This document shows, piece after piece, positions 11,401 through 21,107 of a stretch of DNA of 64,000 nucleotides. The translations under genes were made by a program, and so were the position numbers. The notes under the pieces were generated by a model. The model was not told where the DNA came from. It saw only the letters and a list, made by a program, of their open reading frames with translations, and made no database searches. The stretch's first letter is position 1. The number at the start of each line of letters is the position of its first letter. Source of the stretch: Bromus sterilis (Eukaryota; Streptophyta; Magnoliopsida; Poales; Poaceae); the NCBI GenBank assembly GCA_950022295.1, contig OX465598.1, positions 113,257,001-113,321,000 of the forward strand. Reading direction: 5' to 3'.

Positions 11401-12011
11401 GAGCTTTGGCGCGTTCGAAAACTAGAGCGCCCGTGAGTCAAATGCGCGCACTGGGGCGCTGTGAGGAGCACGAGGGCGAGCTCTAGCTCAACCATGGCGG
11501 CTAGCTTGCTCGGCTCCCATGGTGGATCTGGCTACAGCTGCGGGGAAGGTTCGGGACAAGAGGGGTTTTGCGCGGTAGCTCACCCTGAGTCGAACGGAAG
11601 CGACGGCTTGCTCGGGGAGGCTCCAACGGCGGCGAATCGACGGCGGCGAGCTCGCAGGTCCAGTGAGAGGTTGAAGACGATGGCGTCTGCTCGGGGAGGA
11701 ATTAGGGCTCCAGCTTCTGCGTGAAGACGAAGTCGAGGGCGACGAACACGGTGGACTTGCTGGTTAGAGCTCTAGGGCACGGTGGCCGCGGATTCCATGG
11801 TTGCGCGCTCCGGCGAACTTCCTTTCCAAGGTGATTTCGAGCGAGGGAGAAGGGGAAAGTGACAGTGGGGAGGGGGAATGGATCGGGGATAGACTTGAGC
11901 GTCTCCAGGACACGTTGAAGGCGGCAAGGAGGCAGCTGCGTGGCCAGGCGTCATCCGCGGCGTCGGCATGCCCTCCAGAAAAAGCACAAACCTAAATTTT
12001 GGGTTTTGACA
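8488..12011 (-). repeat. 3' LTR of element A (A1, 3.52 kb, internally deleted)
   Basis: The plus-strand left end reads TTTCAGGACCC where the family has TGTCGGGACCC; the position is fixed by the GCCAT duplication, so the terminal CA dinucleotide is mutated. The right end is GGGTTTTGACA beside the polypurine tract. Compared with A2 about 530-560 bp of U3 is missing: GC-rich sequence jumps at 11978/11979 straight to the last 33 bp, and those match the start of the L0 LTR, not A2. Intron-like signals: acceptor at 9266-9267 and donor at 11583. Confidence 0.9.
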
Positions 12012-13686
12012 ACTCGCCCCCACTTAAAAGAATCTCGTCCCGAGATTCAGAAGTCTGCGGGAGGAAGGAGGGGTACTCGGCACTGAGACGGTCTTCTCTT
12101 TCCCACGTGGCTTCTCTCTCAGAGTGGTATGACCACTGAACTTTCAGAAACTTGATCTTCTTTCGGCGAGTGACACACTCGGCTGAATCAAGAATACGAA
12201 CAGGGTACTCTCAATAAGAAAGGTCATCTTGGAGATCAAGCGTTTCATGGTCGACTTCGCGGATGGGGCCCTTTAAGCAACACCTGAGTTGTGACACATG
12301 GAATACATCATGTACTCGGGAAAGGTGCGGGGGTAGTTCAAGTTGGTAGGCAACTTCTCCACGTTTAGCAAGAATGCGGAAAGGTCCGATGTAACGTGGG
12401 GCCAACTTGCCTTTGATACCGAAACGTTGGGTTCCCTTCAGAGGAGTAACCCGAAGGTAAGCCTTCTCATCCAGATTGTAGCTCTCTTGCCTATGATGAC
12501 GATCATAGTAGCTTTTCTGACGAGACTGGGTTGCTTTCAATTGATCACGAACAATGCGAACTTGCTCTTCTGCTTCCTTGATCATGTCCAGTCCAAAGAA
12601 TTGTCTTTCACCGGTTTTTGACCAGTTTAGGGGTGTTCGACATCGTCGTCCATATAGGAGTTCAAAAGGAGCCATGTTCAGACTAGATTGGAAACTATTG
12701 TTATAAGCAAATACGGCAAATGGAAGAGACTTCTCCCAATTCTTTCTGAATGAGATAACACAAGCTCTGAGAATGTCTTCACGAATTTGGTTAACCCTTT
12801 CGACTTGACCGCTAGACTGAGGATGGAAAGTTGTACTAAAGGAGAGATGAGTTCCCATAGCATTCTGAAAGGTTCCCTAGAATCTAGAGGTGAAAAGGCT
12901 ACCACGATCAGAATTGATTTCCAAAGGAACACCGTGAAGGGACACAATTCTAGAGACGTAAAAGTCTGCTAACTGGCTAGCAGTTATAGACTCGCGAACG
13001 GGAAGGAAGTGTGCAACTTTGGAAAGTCTATCCACAACAACGAAGATGGCATCATTTCCTTTGTGGGTTTTTGGAAAGCCAGTGATGAAATCTATAGTGA
13101 GTTTGTCCCACTTCCACTCTAGAATAGGTAAAGGTTGAAGTGTCCATCAGGTCTTTGATGTTCTGCCTTAATGCGACGACAAACATCACAGTCGGCAACA
13201 AATCGAGCAATGTCCCTCTTCATCCTAGTCCACCAAAATCTCTGGCGTAGATCTCGGTACATTTTTGTGCTACCGGGATGAATCTGGAGGGGTGTGTCAT
13301 GGGCTTCTTTGAGGATGAGTTGCCTTAGTTCCCTATTCTTAGGTACTACCAAACGATTTCCAAAGTATATTGTTCCTTTACTATCTGTGGAGAAACATTT
13401 AGCAACTCCGCTAGCAATGTTCTCCTTGATCCGGCGAACACCTCGTGCACGCCTTTGGGCAACTATGATTTGATCCTCAAGAGTTGGTTTCTCCACCAAG
13501 GTAGAAAGATAGCCACGAGGAACAATCTCAAGATTGAGTTTGCAAAATTCCTCATGAAGAAGTGGTTGATACTATTGTAACATGAGGTTGTTACAATACG
13601 AATTATGACTTAGTGCATCAGCCATGACATTGGCTTTGCCTGGGGTGTAATAAATTCCTACGTCATAATCTTTTATCAACTCAATC
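11992..13686 (-). pseudogene. Element A integrase-chromodomain, broken
   Basis: Integrase with H2C2 region (13119-13499), DDE core and GPF module (12211-12858). The Asp motif INSDRG lies just upstream of a W-to-stop change (TAG, 12877-12879). A one-base deletion near 13143 shifts frame, and TGA at 12211-12213 precedes the chromodomain. After that stop the frame is open through the chromodomain and ends LSKPKI then TAG (11992-11994), inside the LTR. The 12211 stop, the LRCCLKGP variant and the SKPKI tail are identical in L0 but not in B, E or G. Confidence 0.88.
12012..12048 (-). promoter_or_regulatory. Element A polypurine tract and adjacent inverted repeat
   Basis: ACTCGCCCCCACTT on the plus strand (AAGTGGGGGCGAGT sense) abuts the 3' LTR. 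At 12030-12048 GAATCTCG TCC CGAGATTC forms the same perfect 8-bp inverted repeat seen in L0 and B. Confidence 0.75.
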
Positions 13687-15429
13687 CAGCGTCTTTGCCT
13701 GATATTAAGATCTGACTGGGTGAAAATGTATTTGAGGCTTTGGTGGTCGTAAAAGATCTCACAACGATTACCAAGGAGGTAATGTCACCAAGTTGTCAGG
13801 GCATGAACTACGGCAGCGAGTTCAAGGTCATGGGTAGGATAATTCTCTTCATGTGGCCGCAACTGGCGTGAAGCATAAGCTACCACATGTCTATCTTGCA
13901 TAAGTATGCATCCTAACCCTTGCCGTGAGGTGTCACAAAAGATCTCGAAATCCTTTTTGGTGTCTGGAGGTGCAAGTACGGGTGCAGAAGTCAATCTCCT
14001 TTTTAGCTCTTGAAAGCTTTCCTCGCACTTGGGAGTCCATTGGAATTTCTTATCTTTCTTGAGGAGTTCAGTCAGAGGCTTTTCAACTTTAGAAAAGTTC
14101 CCGACGAAGCGACGGCAATAGCTGGCTAGGCCAAGAAAACTCCTAACTTGCTTAACCGATTCAGGTGGAGTCCAGTCAAAGACGACCTGAACTCTCTCGG
14201 TATTCACAGCAATGTCTTTTGCAGAAATCACGTGGCCTAAGTAGGTCACTTCTGGTAGCCAAAATTCAAACTTGGAGAATTTAGCATACAGGCGATGCTC
14301 TCTAAGTTTCATCAATACCAGCCTTAGATGTTTGGCATGTTCTTCTTTGTTCTTCGAGTAGATGAGAATGTCATCGAGATAAACTACAACAAATTTATCT
14401 AGGTACTCCATGAAGATCGAATTCATCATGTGCGAGAAATTGGCGGGGGCATTGGTTAAACCAAAGGACATGACGGTGTACTCGTAAAGACCATAACGAT
14501 TAGTGAAAGCCGTTTTGGGAATGTCCTCGTTTCGGATTTTGATTTGATGATAACCCAATCTCAAATCCATCTTGGAGAAGACAGAGGATCCAGCAAGTTG
14601 ATCATAAAGATCATTGATCCTGGGCAGTGGGTACTTGTTCTTTATCGTCGCTAGATTTAGCGGGCGATAGTCTACGCACATCCTTTCTGTTCCATCTTTC
14701 TTTGTTACGAACAGAACGGGGCAACCCCATGGCGATGAGCTAGGGCGGACGAAGACCTTTTCCAACAAAGCTTCAAGTTGGGTTTTAAGCTCAGCTAACT
14801 CACGTGGGGCCATTTTGTATGGACGTCTGGAAATTGGTGTGGTTCCTGGCATAAGATCTACTATGAACTCTACACATCTGTCGGGTGGCATTCCCAGCAG
14901 CTCTTCAGGAAAGAGATCCAGGAAGTCACGAACCACCGGAATATCTTCAAGTTCGGGAAGGGGAAGTACATTCAAAGAATGCACCTGGGTTCTCGTTCTG
15001 GGTGAGGTATAGTTGACTGTCTTGCCTGAAGGGTAGGTTAGTTTCACTGATTTGCCTTTGTAGTCAAGGTAGGCATTCTTCCTTGATAGCCAATCCATGC
15101 CAAGGATAACATCGATGTCTGAAGACTTGAGGGCTATGAGTGAAGCAAGGAATACTAAACCCTCAATTGCAATTTTATTACCATGGCTTACTCTATTAGT
15201 TTGCCATCTTGACCCTGGAGTTTCAATAATCATTGGGGTGGACAATTCAACAAAGGATAACTCATGACGAAGTGCATAACTTTCCGACATGAATGAATGA
15301 GATGCTCCTGGGTCGAAAAGACCGGAAGTAGGAACATAATTGACTGGGAGCGTACCAAGAATGACGTCAGTGGTGTCGTCAGTCTCTTCGGTGGCAATCT
15401 GATTCACACGTCCACGATTGGCGGGAGGA
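13687..15429 (-). pseudogene. Element A protease-RT-RNase H
   Basis: One frame is open for 540 codons (15407 to 13785). The aspartic protease carries LFDPGASHSF near 15300. RT follows with RPYKMAPRELAELK, RMCVDYRPLN and YLDD (about 14364-14388), then RNase H (DTSRQGLGCILMQ). Reading stops at TGA 13785-13787 where the others have CGA (TWRHYLL), so the last part of RNase H is cut off; it continues in frame to the integrase. In the family this is one continuous gag-pol frame. Confidence 0.9.
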
Positions 15430-16469
15430 GCAGGTTTGGTGGTGTAGACCTTCTGGGGTGGCTTGCCACGACCATTGTTGTTCCCTCCAGCACGGGGTGG
15501 AGCATTCTGATTCTGAAGCTGGTTCTGGGGTCACTCGCAGGAGTAGTGGCCTGCCTGACCACACTTGTAGCACGCTCCAAAGAAAGTGCGTGGAGCTGGG
15601 TTGTTCGGTGGAGCTGGGTGGAATGAAGCTGGTGGACGAGCCGCCACATAGGATGGCCTCGGTGGGTTGTTCTGGCGAAACATGCTGTTAGGAATCCAGA
15701 TCTTGCGCTTCTAAGAGCCTGAACTGGATGAACCATCATCTCTAGGGTGTTTGCGAAAGTCATTGGGGGTGTTCATGTCCTCCGCCTTGATGGCCTTGTT
15801 AACAAGGACCTGGAAGGTGGCGAAGTCATGTAGGTTGAGCTCGCGACGGAGTCCATAATTGAGTCCACGGCGGAACCTCTCTTGCTTCTTGGCGTCGGAG
15901 GAAACCTCTTAAGTAGCATAATGAGCCAGTCGGTTGAACTCACGACTAAACTCGTCAACGGTCCTTCTGCCTTGGGTGAGGTTGCAGAACTCCTCACGCT
16001 TGCCGTCCATAAGACCCTTTGGAATGTGGTGCTCACGGAAGGAAGTGCAGAACTCATCCCAAGTTGTGGGCGGTCCAATGGGACGCATGTTCAGGAAATT
16101 CTCCCACCAAGAGCTAGTTTCACCCTCAAGATGATAGGTGGCATAGCTGACCCTGTCACCATCTGCAACATGGCCTGCCTGGAGCTTCCTCTCGATGTTA
16201 CGAAGCCAGTCATCGGCGTCAAGGGGCTCGGTGGAGTAGCTGAAAACCGGGGGATGAAGCCGGATGAAGTCGTTCAAAGACACCAACTCGTTGCGCTGCT
16301 GAGTGGTGTTGCGGTAAATGACCTCCAGCAAATGGTGAGAGTCTCGGAGGTTCCTCTCAACCTCCATCAGAACCTGAGCCATCGTGGGTGGGGGTGGAAG
16401 GTTGCCTTCCTTCGGATCATTCCCACGACCATGGACACGACCAAGCTGGCCACGGGTTCCTTGAGACAT
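15430..16469 (-). pseudogene. Element A gag (capsid and nucleocapsid), broken
   Basis: Starts at ATG 16469 (MSQGTRGQLGRVHGRG), one base after a splice-acceptor-like CTTCAG. The retrotransposon-gag fold region is recognisable (PLDADDWLRNIERKL, WWENFL, FREHHIP, EFNRLAHYA). Breaks: TAA at 15909-15911, TAG at 15711-15713 (Q in B), and TGA at 15531-15533 that replaces the last cysteine of the CX2CX4HX4C knuckle (CYKCGQAGHYSCE). The start is chosen by homology to B, whose gag begins MSGGTRSVV at the equivalent place. Confidence 0.88.
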
Positions 16470-16803
16470 CCTGAAGGTGAAAACCAAAGTCAAACAGAGT
16501 TGATTGGAAGAGTCTAAACAAGGTATTGAAGGTACTGGAAGAATCACAGAGCAAAGGAAGTAATCATCTTGACAACATGGTGATAAAAGCATACAAGCCA
16601 TATATTCACAAGCTGTCATACAAACCATACATCGTTTTAGTACAAGCTCCAAGCTAATACAAACGTGATGAAGATGATACATCCTTCAGAGGCACTCTGA
16701 CTTCCTATACATTATTTATCTAAGCCTCTGGAACTTAGAACACATTGCGTGCAATATACTAAGATACTACTACATCCTCACTAAAGCAAGATCACAGGCG
16801 GTC

Positions 16804-17583
16804 TCACTCATCTCCATCTCCATAGTAGTCCTCGTAAAAGTTACCCGCGTAACCCGGTAGCTGAAGGTGACCATCGGAAAACACGGAGGCCTGTGGACCC
16901 TAATATCCATTTGGGCAAGGATGGGGACTAGGTCTAGCATAGGGTGGAAGCAGAGGACCACGGGGCGGAAAAATGCCTCCAATCTCGGGCCAAGCAACTC
17001 GAGAAGGCATCTGTGTCCTGGCTAGGTAGATAGCATCATACTCCACTGATCCAACACTCACAAAAGGATCCAGGAGTGTAAGTTCTCGATACAGACGAAC
17101 ACGGGAGGCGTGAAGCTCAAAACGAAGGGCACGTGCATCACGATCTCTATCACACGCGTGCCGAGAAGTGATCTGAAGCAAAGTATCCTCCAGGGAGTGA
17201 TCTGAGTACAATCCGGTGTAATACCCCTCTTCTCCTGGAAGTGCAGCAGGGATATAGCGGAAAGGTGATCCTGCAAGCAGTGCATGTTCCTCTCTCAGTA
17301 GGGTAATACATGAGTATGCAGCATCCTGCACAGCCATGTTCTCGGTGACACCAATGCCATGTCCAAAAAGGACAGGCTGAGAGACTCCAATGTGGTGCGG
17401 GTAAATCCTGACAGTGCAGTGGAACTAAGTCTGGTTGAAGTCAAGGAACTGCTCCTCAACGGTGTACTCAGGATACCATCGATAGCCAATGAAGGACATC
17501 ATCTCGGTGAGCATGGCTGGATGCCCACGCACATCGAGGCACCTGGTCAGACGAACAATCTGCCGAGGGGGAAGATCCGCCAT
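16804..17583 (-). pseudogene. Extra ORF upstream of gag in element A (ORF0), uncharacterised, two nonsense codons
   Basis: Reading from ATG 17583 (MADLPPRQIVRLTRCLDVRG) gives 259 codons to TGA 16804-16806, interrupted only by TAG at 17425-17427 and TAG at 16900-16902. Both could be CAG-to-TAG changes, and the frame is otherwise intact. Visible parts are a mixed globular region (IGYRWYPEYTVEEQF, HCTVRIYPHHIG, MAVQDAAYSCITLL), an Arg/Asp-rich helix-like part (HACDRDRDARALRFEL), a proline-rich stretch and an acidic tyrosine-rich tail (NFYEDYYGDGDE). I see no membrane segment, zinc finger or known catalytic motif. The ATG is directly preceded by CTTTCTATTTCAG, a strong acceptor-like sequence. Element B lacks this module. 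I believe similar unnamed ORFs occur before gag in other grass gypsy elements, but this is unverified. Confidence 0.75.
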
Positions 17584-18003
17584 CTGAAATAGAAAGAAGG
17601 AGTTTGCAAATGCATCAGATTATGAAGAAACTTGGAATGACTCGGGCAACATAACGGTTGTAATTGTAAGAAATGTCTTTTCTTAAAATGTAGAAACAAC
17701 ACTTACATACGATGTAAGAAATCAGGAAGCACAACAACGCTAGTAAACCGAACACAACCTTCCTACGGATACAAGGAAGCAAACAACGAGATGTTCTAAT
17801 CAGACAAAGGTGAGCCTAGTCCTATCTTCTCGTCGAAAAAAGATGAGGGTGACTCAGAACTTAGAACGATGAGGGTAAGGAGAAAAAAGAAGCCTTACGT
17901 TGTTCCCTTATATACCCAGAGTAACTATATAACTATAGCAAGCTAGACTCGACTTCGGCCAAGACTGATAATCCTACAGTCAGTCCTGCTCTGATACCAA
18001 GTC
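17584..18003 (-). promoter_or_regulatory. Element A untranslated leader and primer-binding site
   Basis: GCTCTGATACCA at 17988-17999 (TGGTATCAGAGC on the sense strand) matches the 3' end of plant initiator tRNA-Met and lies 4 bases from the 5' LTR end. The following about 400 bp shares stretches with the B leader (for example AACAACGAGATGTTCTAATCAGAC) and has no ORF. It probably includes packaging and dimerisation signals, which is inference. Confidence 0.85.
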
Positions 18004-21000
18004 TGTCGGGACACGGGGTTAGCGTATGCAAGTCCCGCTACAACATAGTCATATGGAGAGCCGAGAACCGTACCCACTTGTCTAAGCAGACAAGGCCAAG
18101 CACAGAACGTTCTCGGAAAGCATCGTACGTGAGGGGCATCCCATCCAGGCCGGATGATCAACTGAGATGGGTCCTCATAGTCCGCACACAAGTCTAAATG
18201 ATATGAGTGATGAACTCCCATATTCACAGACAAATCGCCTCAACCACACTATCGACTATCTCATAACTCTTACATAGACTTACTCCAGCCCGATCACCTA
18301 GTCGGGGTCTAGGGCGGGCTCGATCATACATCAAAGTGTGCACGAGACAGAGTTTCGAGCAATCGCATCGCAATGCCCCCAAGCTGCGCACATCTAATGG
18401 CCACTTGGTGTATAAAAGACCGCCAGCCAGATCAGAACTAAGGTCTCAAAAACCCATACAAAGACATGCATGTTATAAACATACACGCAGCACACATGCC
18501 TTGTATGAACAGCAGGTATCATTGCAATTCTCTACAAAGTATACATTTTATTGATAACTCTCACAGAGTGCACACAGAGATCACAAACATGTGATCCAAC
18601 ATTACAACAAACAAGCGGAAGCAAAGTAGGTCTGAGTACAGACAAGTTTAACAAATGGCTTAAGAAGCCTTATTTAAACACAAGCCCTCCACGAGGGAAC
18701 CAATCGTCTTACTGGGACTACACTAGCTTGGTCTTCAGTCGTCGAGATCGATGAAGAATCCACGTTCGGGATCAGTGGGTTCATCTAAAACATAGAATAA
18801 GCAAACGTGAGTACAAAGTCGTACTCAGCAAGACTTACGTAGGAGCTATACTACTCATGCACATGTATCAAGGTAAAGGGAGGTGGGGTTCAATTGCAGA
18901 AGTGCCAGCTTTGACTTGGCTAGTCCTGAACTATGAGTACCAGGCTTGAGGTAAGAAGCGTACACGAGTCCACTACGCTCTCCAACCAATTACACCACTA
19001 TGGTGCCTTCCTCGACTTCCCCACGAGAAAGCACGCCATAGCACTCACACTTATCTTGGCAAGTTTTATAAGTATCCAGTTCAAGTTTCCTAATAGTCAA
19101 GCTAAGCTTTCCAAGCAGTCCTTAACCACGGACGCGGCTATTCGAATAGTTTTGTTAACCCTGCAGGGGTGTACCACTACACACAAATGATCATCAGTTA
19201 CCGCCTTTGTACTCGACACCGTTCAAGAAGTGTTGGCGAGGATGCTCACCACAACTGTTACCTCATAGCCGATCTAGTCTAAGAAAGCCGCCTACCTGGG
19301 TTGGCTACAACTATCGTGAACCCGGCCGGTTTACCGAAGTGGACCTAGATGATGTGTGTGTGGTGCATAAGCCGGTCTCGGTTGAGCCGTTCTCTCACTT
19401 AGCAGCCAGGCCACAAACCTACCAGAACTCTGAACTATTGCGACATCTAGACATCGAAAGGGATGAGTTAATAGGTTGAGAGGGGTCAGTGAGCCCAATG
19501 TGCGTTTGTACTCTTCATCTTGGATCACCACACAAGAACTCGGACTTAGGGCGGTGTTCAACGAGACAACCCACTGTGTACTCCTACACAGCCTCTCATC
19601 GTTCACCTTCTATTAGGGTAGATTCACCAACACATTTCCACCAACATCAACATGATCACTACCATCCCGACTCACATAACAGTAACATCATTGTATCACT
19701 CTAAGCATGCAATAAGCAGTAACATTTGCAGGGGCCACATGATATCAATCAACTCCTACATTTGCTAGGATTGTGGTTTGCTTACTACTGTGACAAATGA
19801 TAGGTCATGCAAAGGAATGGGTTCATCTATGCGGTAGAAACGTAGCATGGTAATCATACTAATCAATGTATAAGCGAGACATGAGAGGGAAATGGGATTT
19901 TATCGACATGATCAATGGGGGTTTTCTTTCCTTGCTGACGAGGTTCGGTATCGGGGTCTTCAACGAAGGGGGCAGCCTCCTGTTCCGGTTCCACCTCTAC
20001 TCGACAAACAACAAGCAAGGGAGCACAATAAGTACAATGCACAATCACATGGTTGAAGGTTGAAACTTGTTGTATATGCTTCTGATGTGTGAGGCAATTC
20101 CATTTAAATGGAGTATATTGCAAATGAAATTGCAAATTCAAACTCCAATTTGAATTCATTTTAGCCAAGTTACAAATGCTATTGTTTGAGCAATGCAACT
20201 CATTTTGAAATGTGTATGATATGCCTCTGATGTTCAAATGAAATGTGGCATGTTGCTAAGATTCAAATTGCAAAAGCATTTGAATTTAATTTGATTAAAT
20301 TCCAATTAAACCAAATAGCAAATGCTACTGGTCCCATTTTAAATTCAACTCAAACATAGTTGAAAGTTGTATATTTGGATAGATTATTTTCTCCTGATCA
20401 TTTTTCATATATTATATGTTAAATTTGGAGTTAATATGAATTTTCTATGAATTTCCAAAGTTTGATCCTTTTTCTGGAATTTCTGGAATTTTTCTGAATT
20501 AAATAAATCATTTAAAAATTTATTGCGTCAGGCTTGTGCAAGGGTGACGTCAGGGGGGGCTCTGACCAGTGGGGTCCCCATGTCAGCGGCTGGGTTAATA
20601 AACCCGGTTAGTTCTAAACTAACCAAGGGATTAGGGGGGCCCTAGGCCCACAAGTCAGTGACTAGGATGGTCATTAGGGGGGTGGTTAAGGTCTAATGGA
20701 GGTGCTCGCCGGCGGCAGCACTGTAGACGGCCGGAGTTGCTCAGGATCTTGATTTAGCGCACGAGAGAGGGAATGGAGAGCAGGGTTAGGTTCCTAGAGC
20801 TCCCGCACGTCGAACGGAGGTGGTTGGGGGTCATGGGGTGGACCAGAGGGACGACGACGTCTGCTCCGGCGGAAACAGAAGTACGGCGAGGACGTCGACG
20901 GGGCTAGGGGGCACGGTTTGAGGTGAGCTTTGGTGCGTTCGAAAACTAGAGCGCCCGTGAGTCAAATGCGCACACTGGGGCGCTGTGAGGAGCACGAGGG

Positions 21001-21107
21001 CGAGCTCTAGCTCAACCATGGCGGCTAGCTTGCTCGGCTCCCATGGTGGATCCGGCTACAACCGCGGGGAAGAATCTGGACAAGAGGGGTTTTGCGCGGT
21101 AGCTCAC
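18004..21107 (-). repeat. 5' LTR of element A (A2), PBS-proximal part
   Basis: Begins TGTCGGGACACGG next to the primer site and is collinear with A1. Acceptor-like CTAAAAC (sense GTTTTAG|ATGAACCC) lies near 18785. The segment ends at CTCAC (21103-21107), the duplication made by B. It continues at 34162-35112; the combined LTR is about 4.06 kb. Confidence 0.92.
21103..21107. repeat. Target-site duplication CTCAC, left copy (element B)
   Basis: CTCAC here and at 34157-34161 flank element B. The bases are part of GCTCAC, the complement of the LTR splice-donor motif GTGAGC of element A. Confidence 0.92.

Noticed and set aside
15882..16517. 211-codon plus-strand open frame
   Set aside because: Exact antisense shadow of the A gag gene; the minus-strand gag has recognisable capsid motifs and homology to B.
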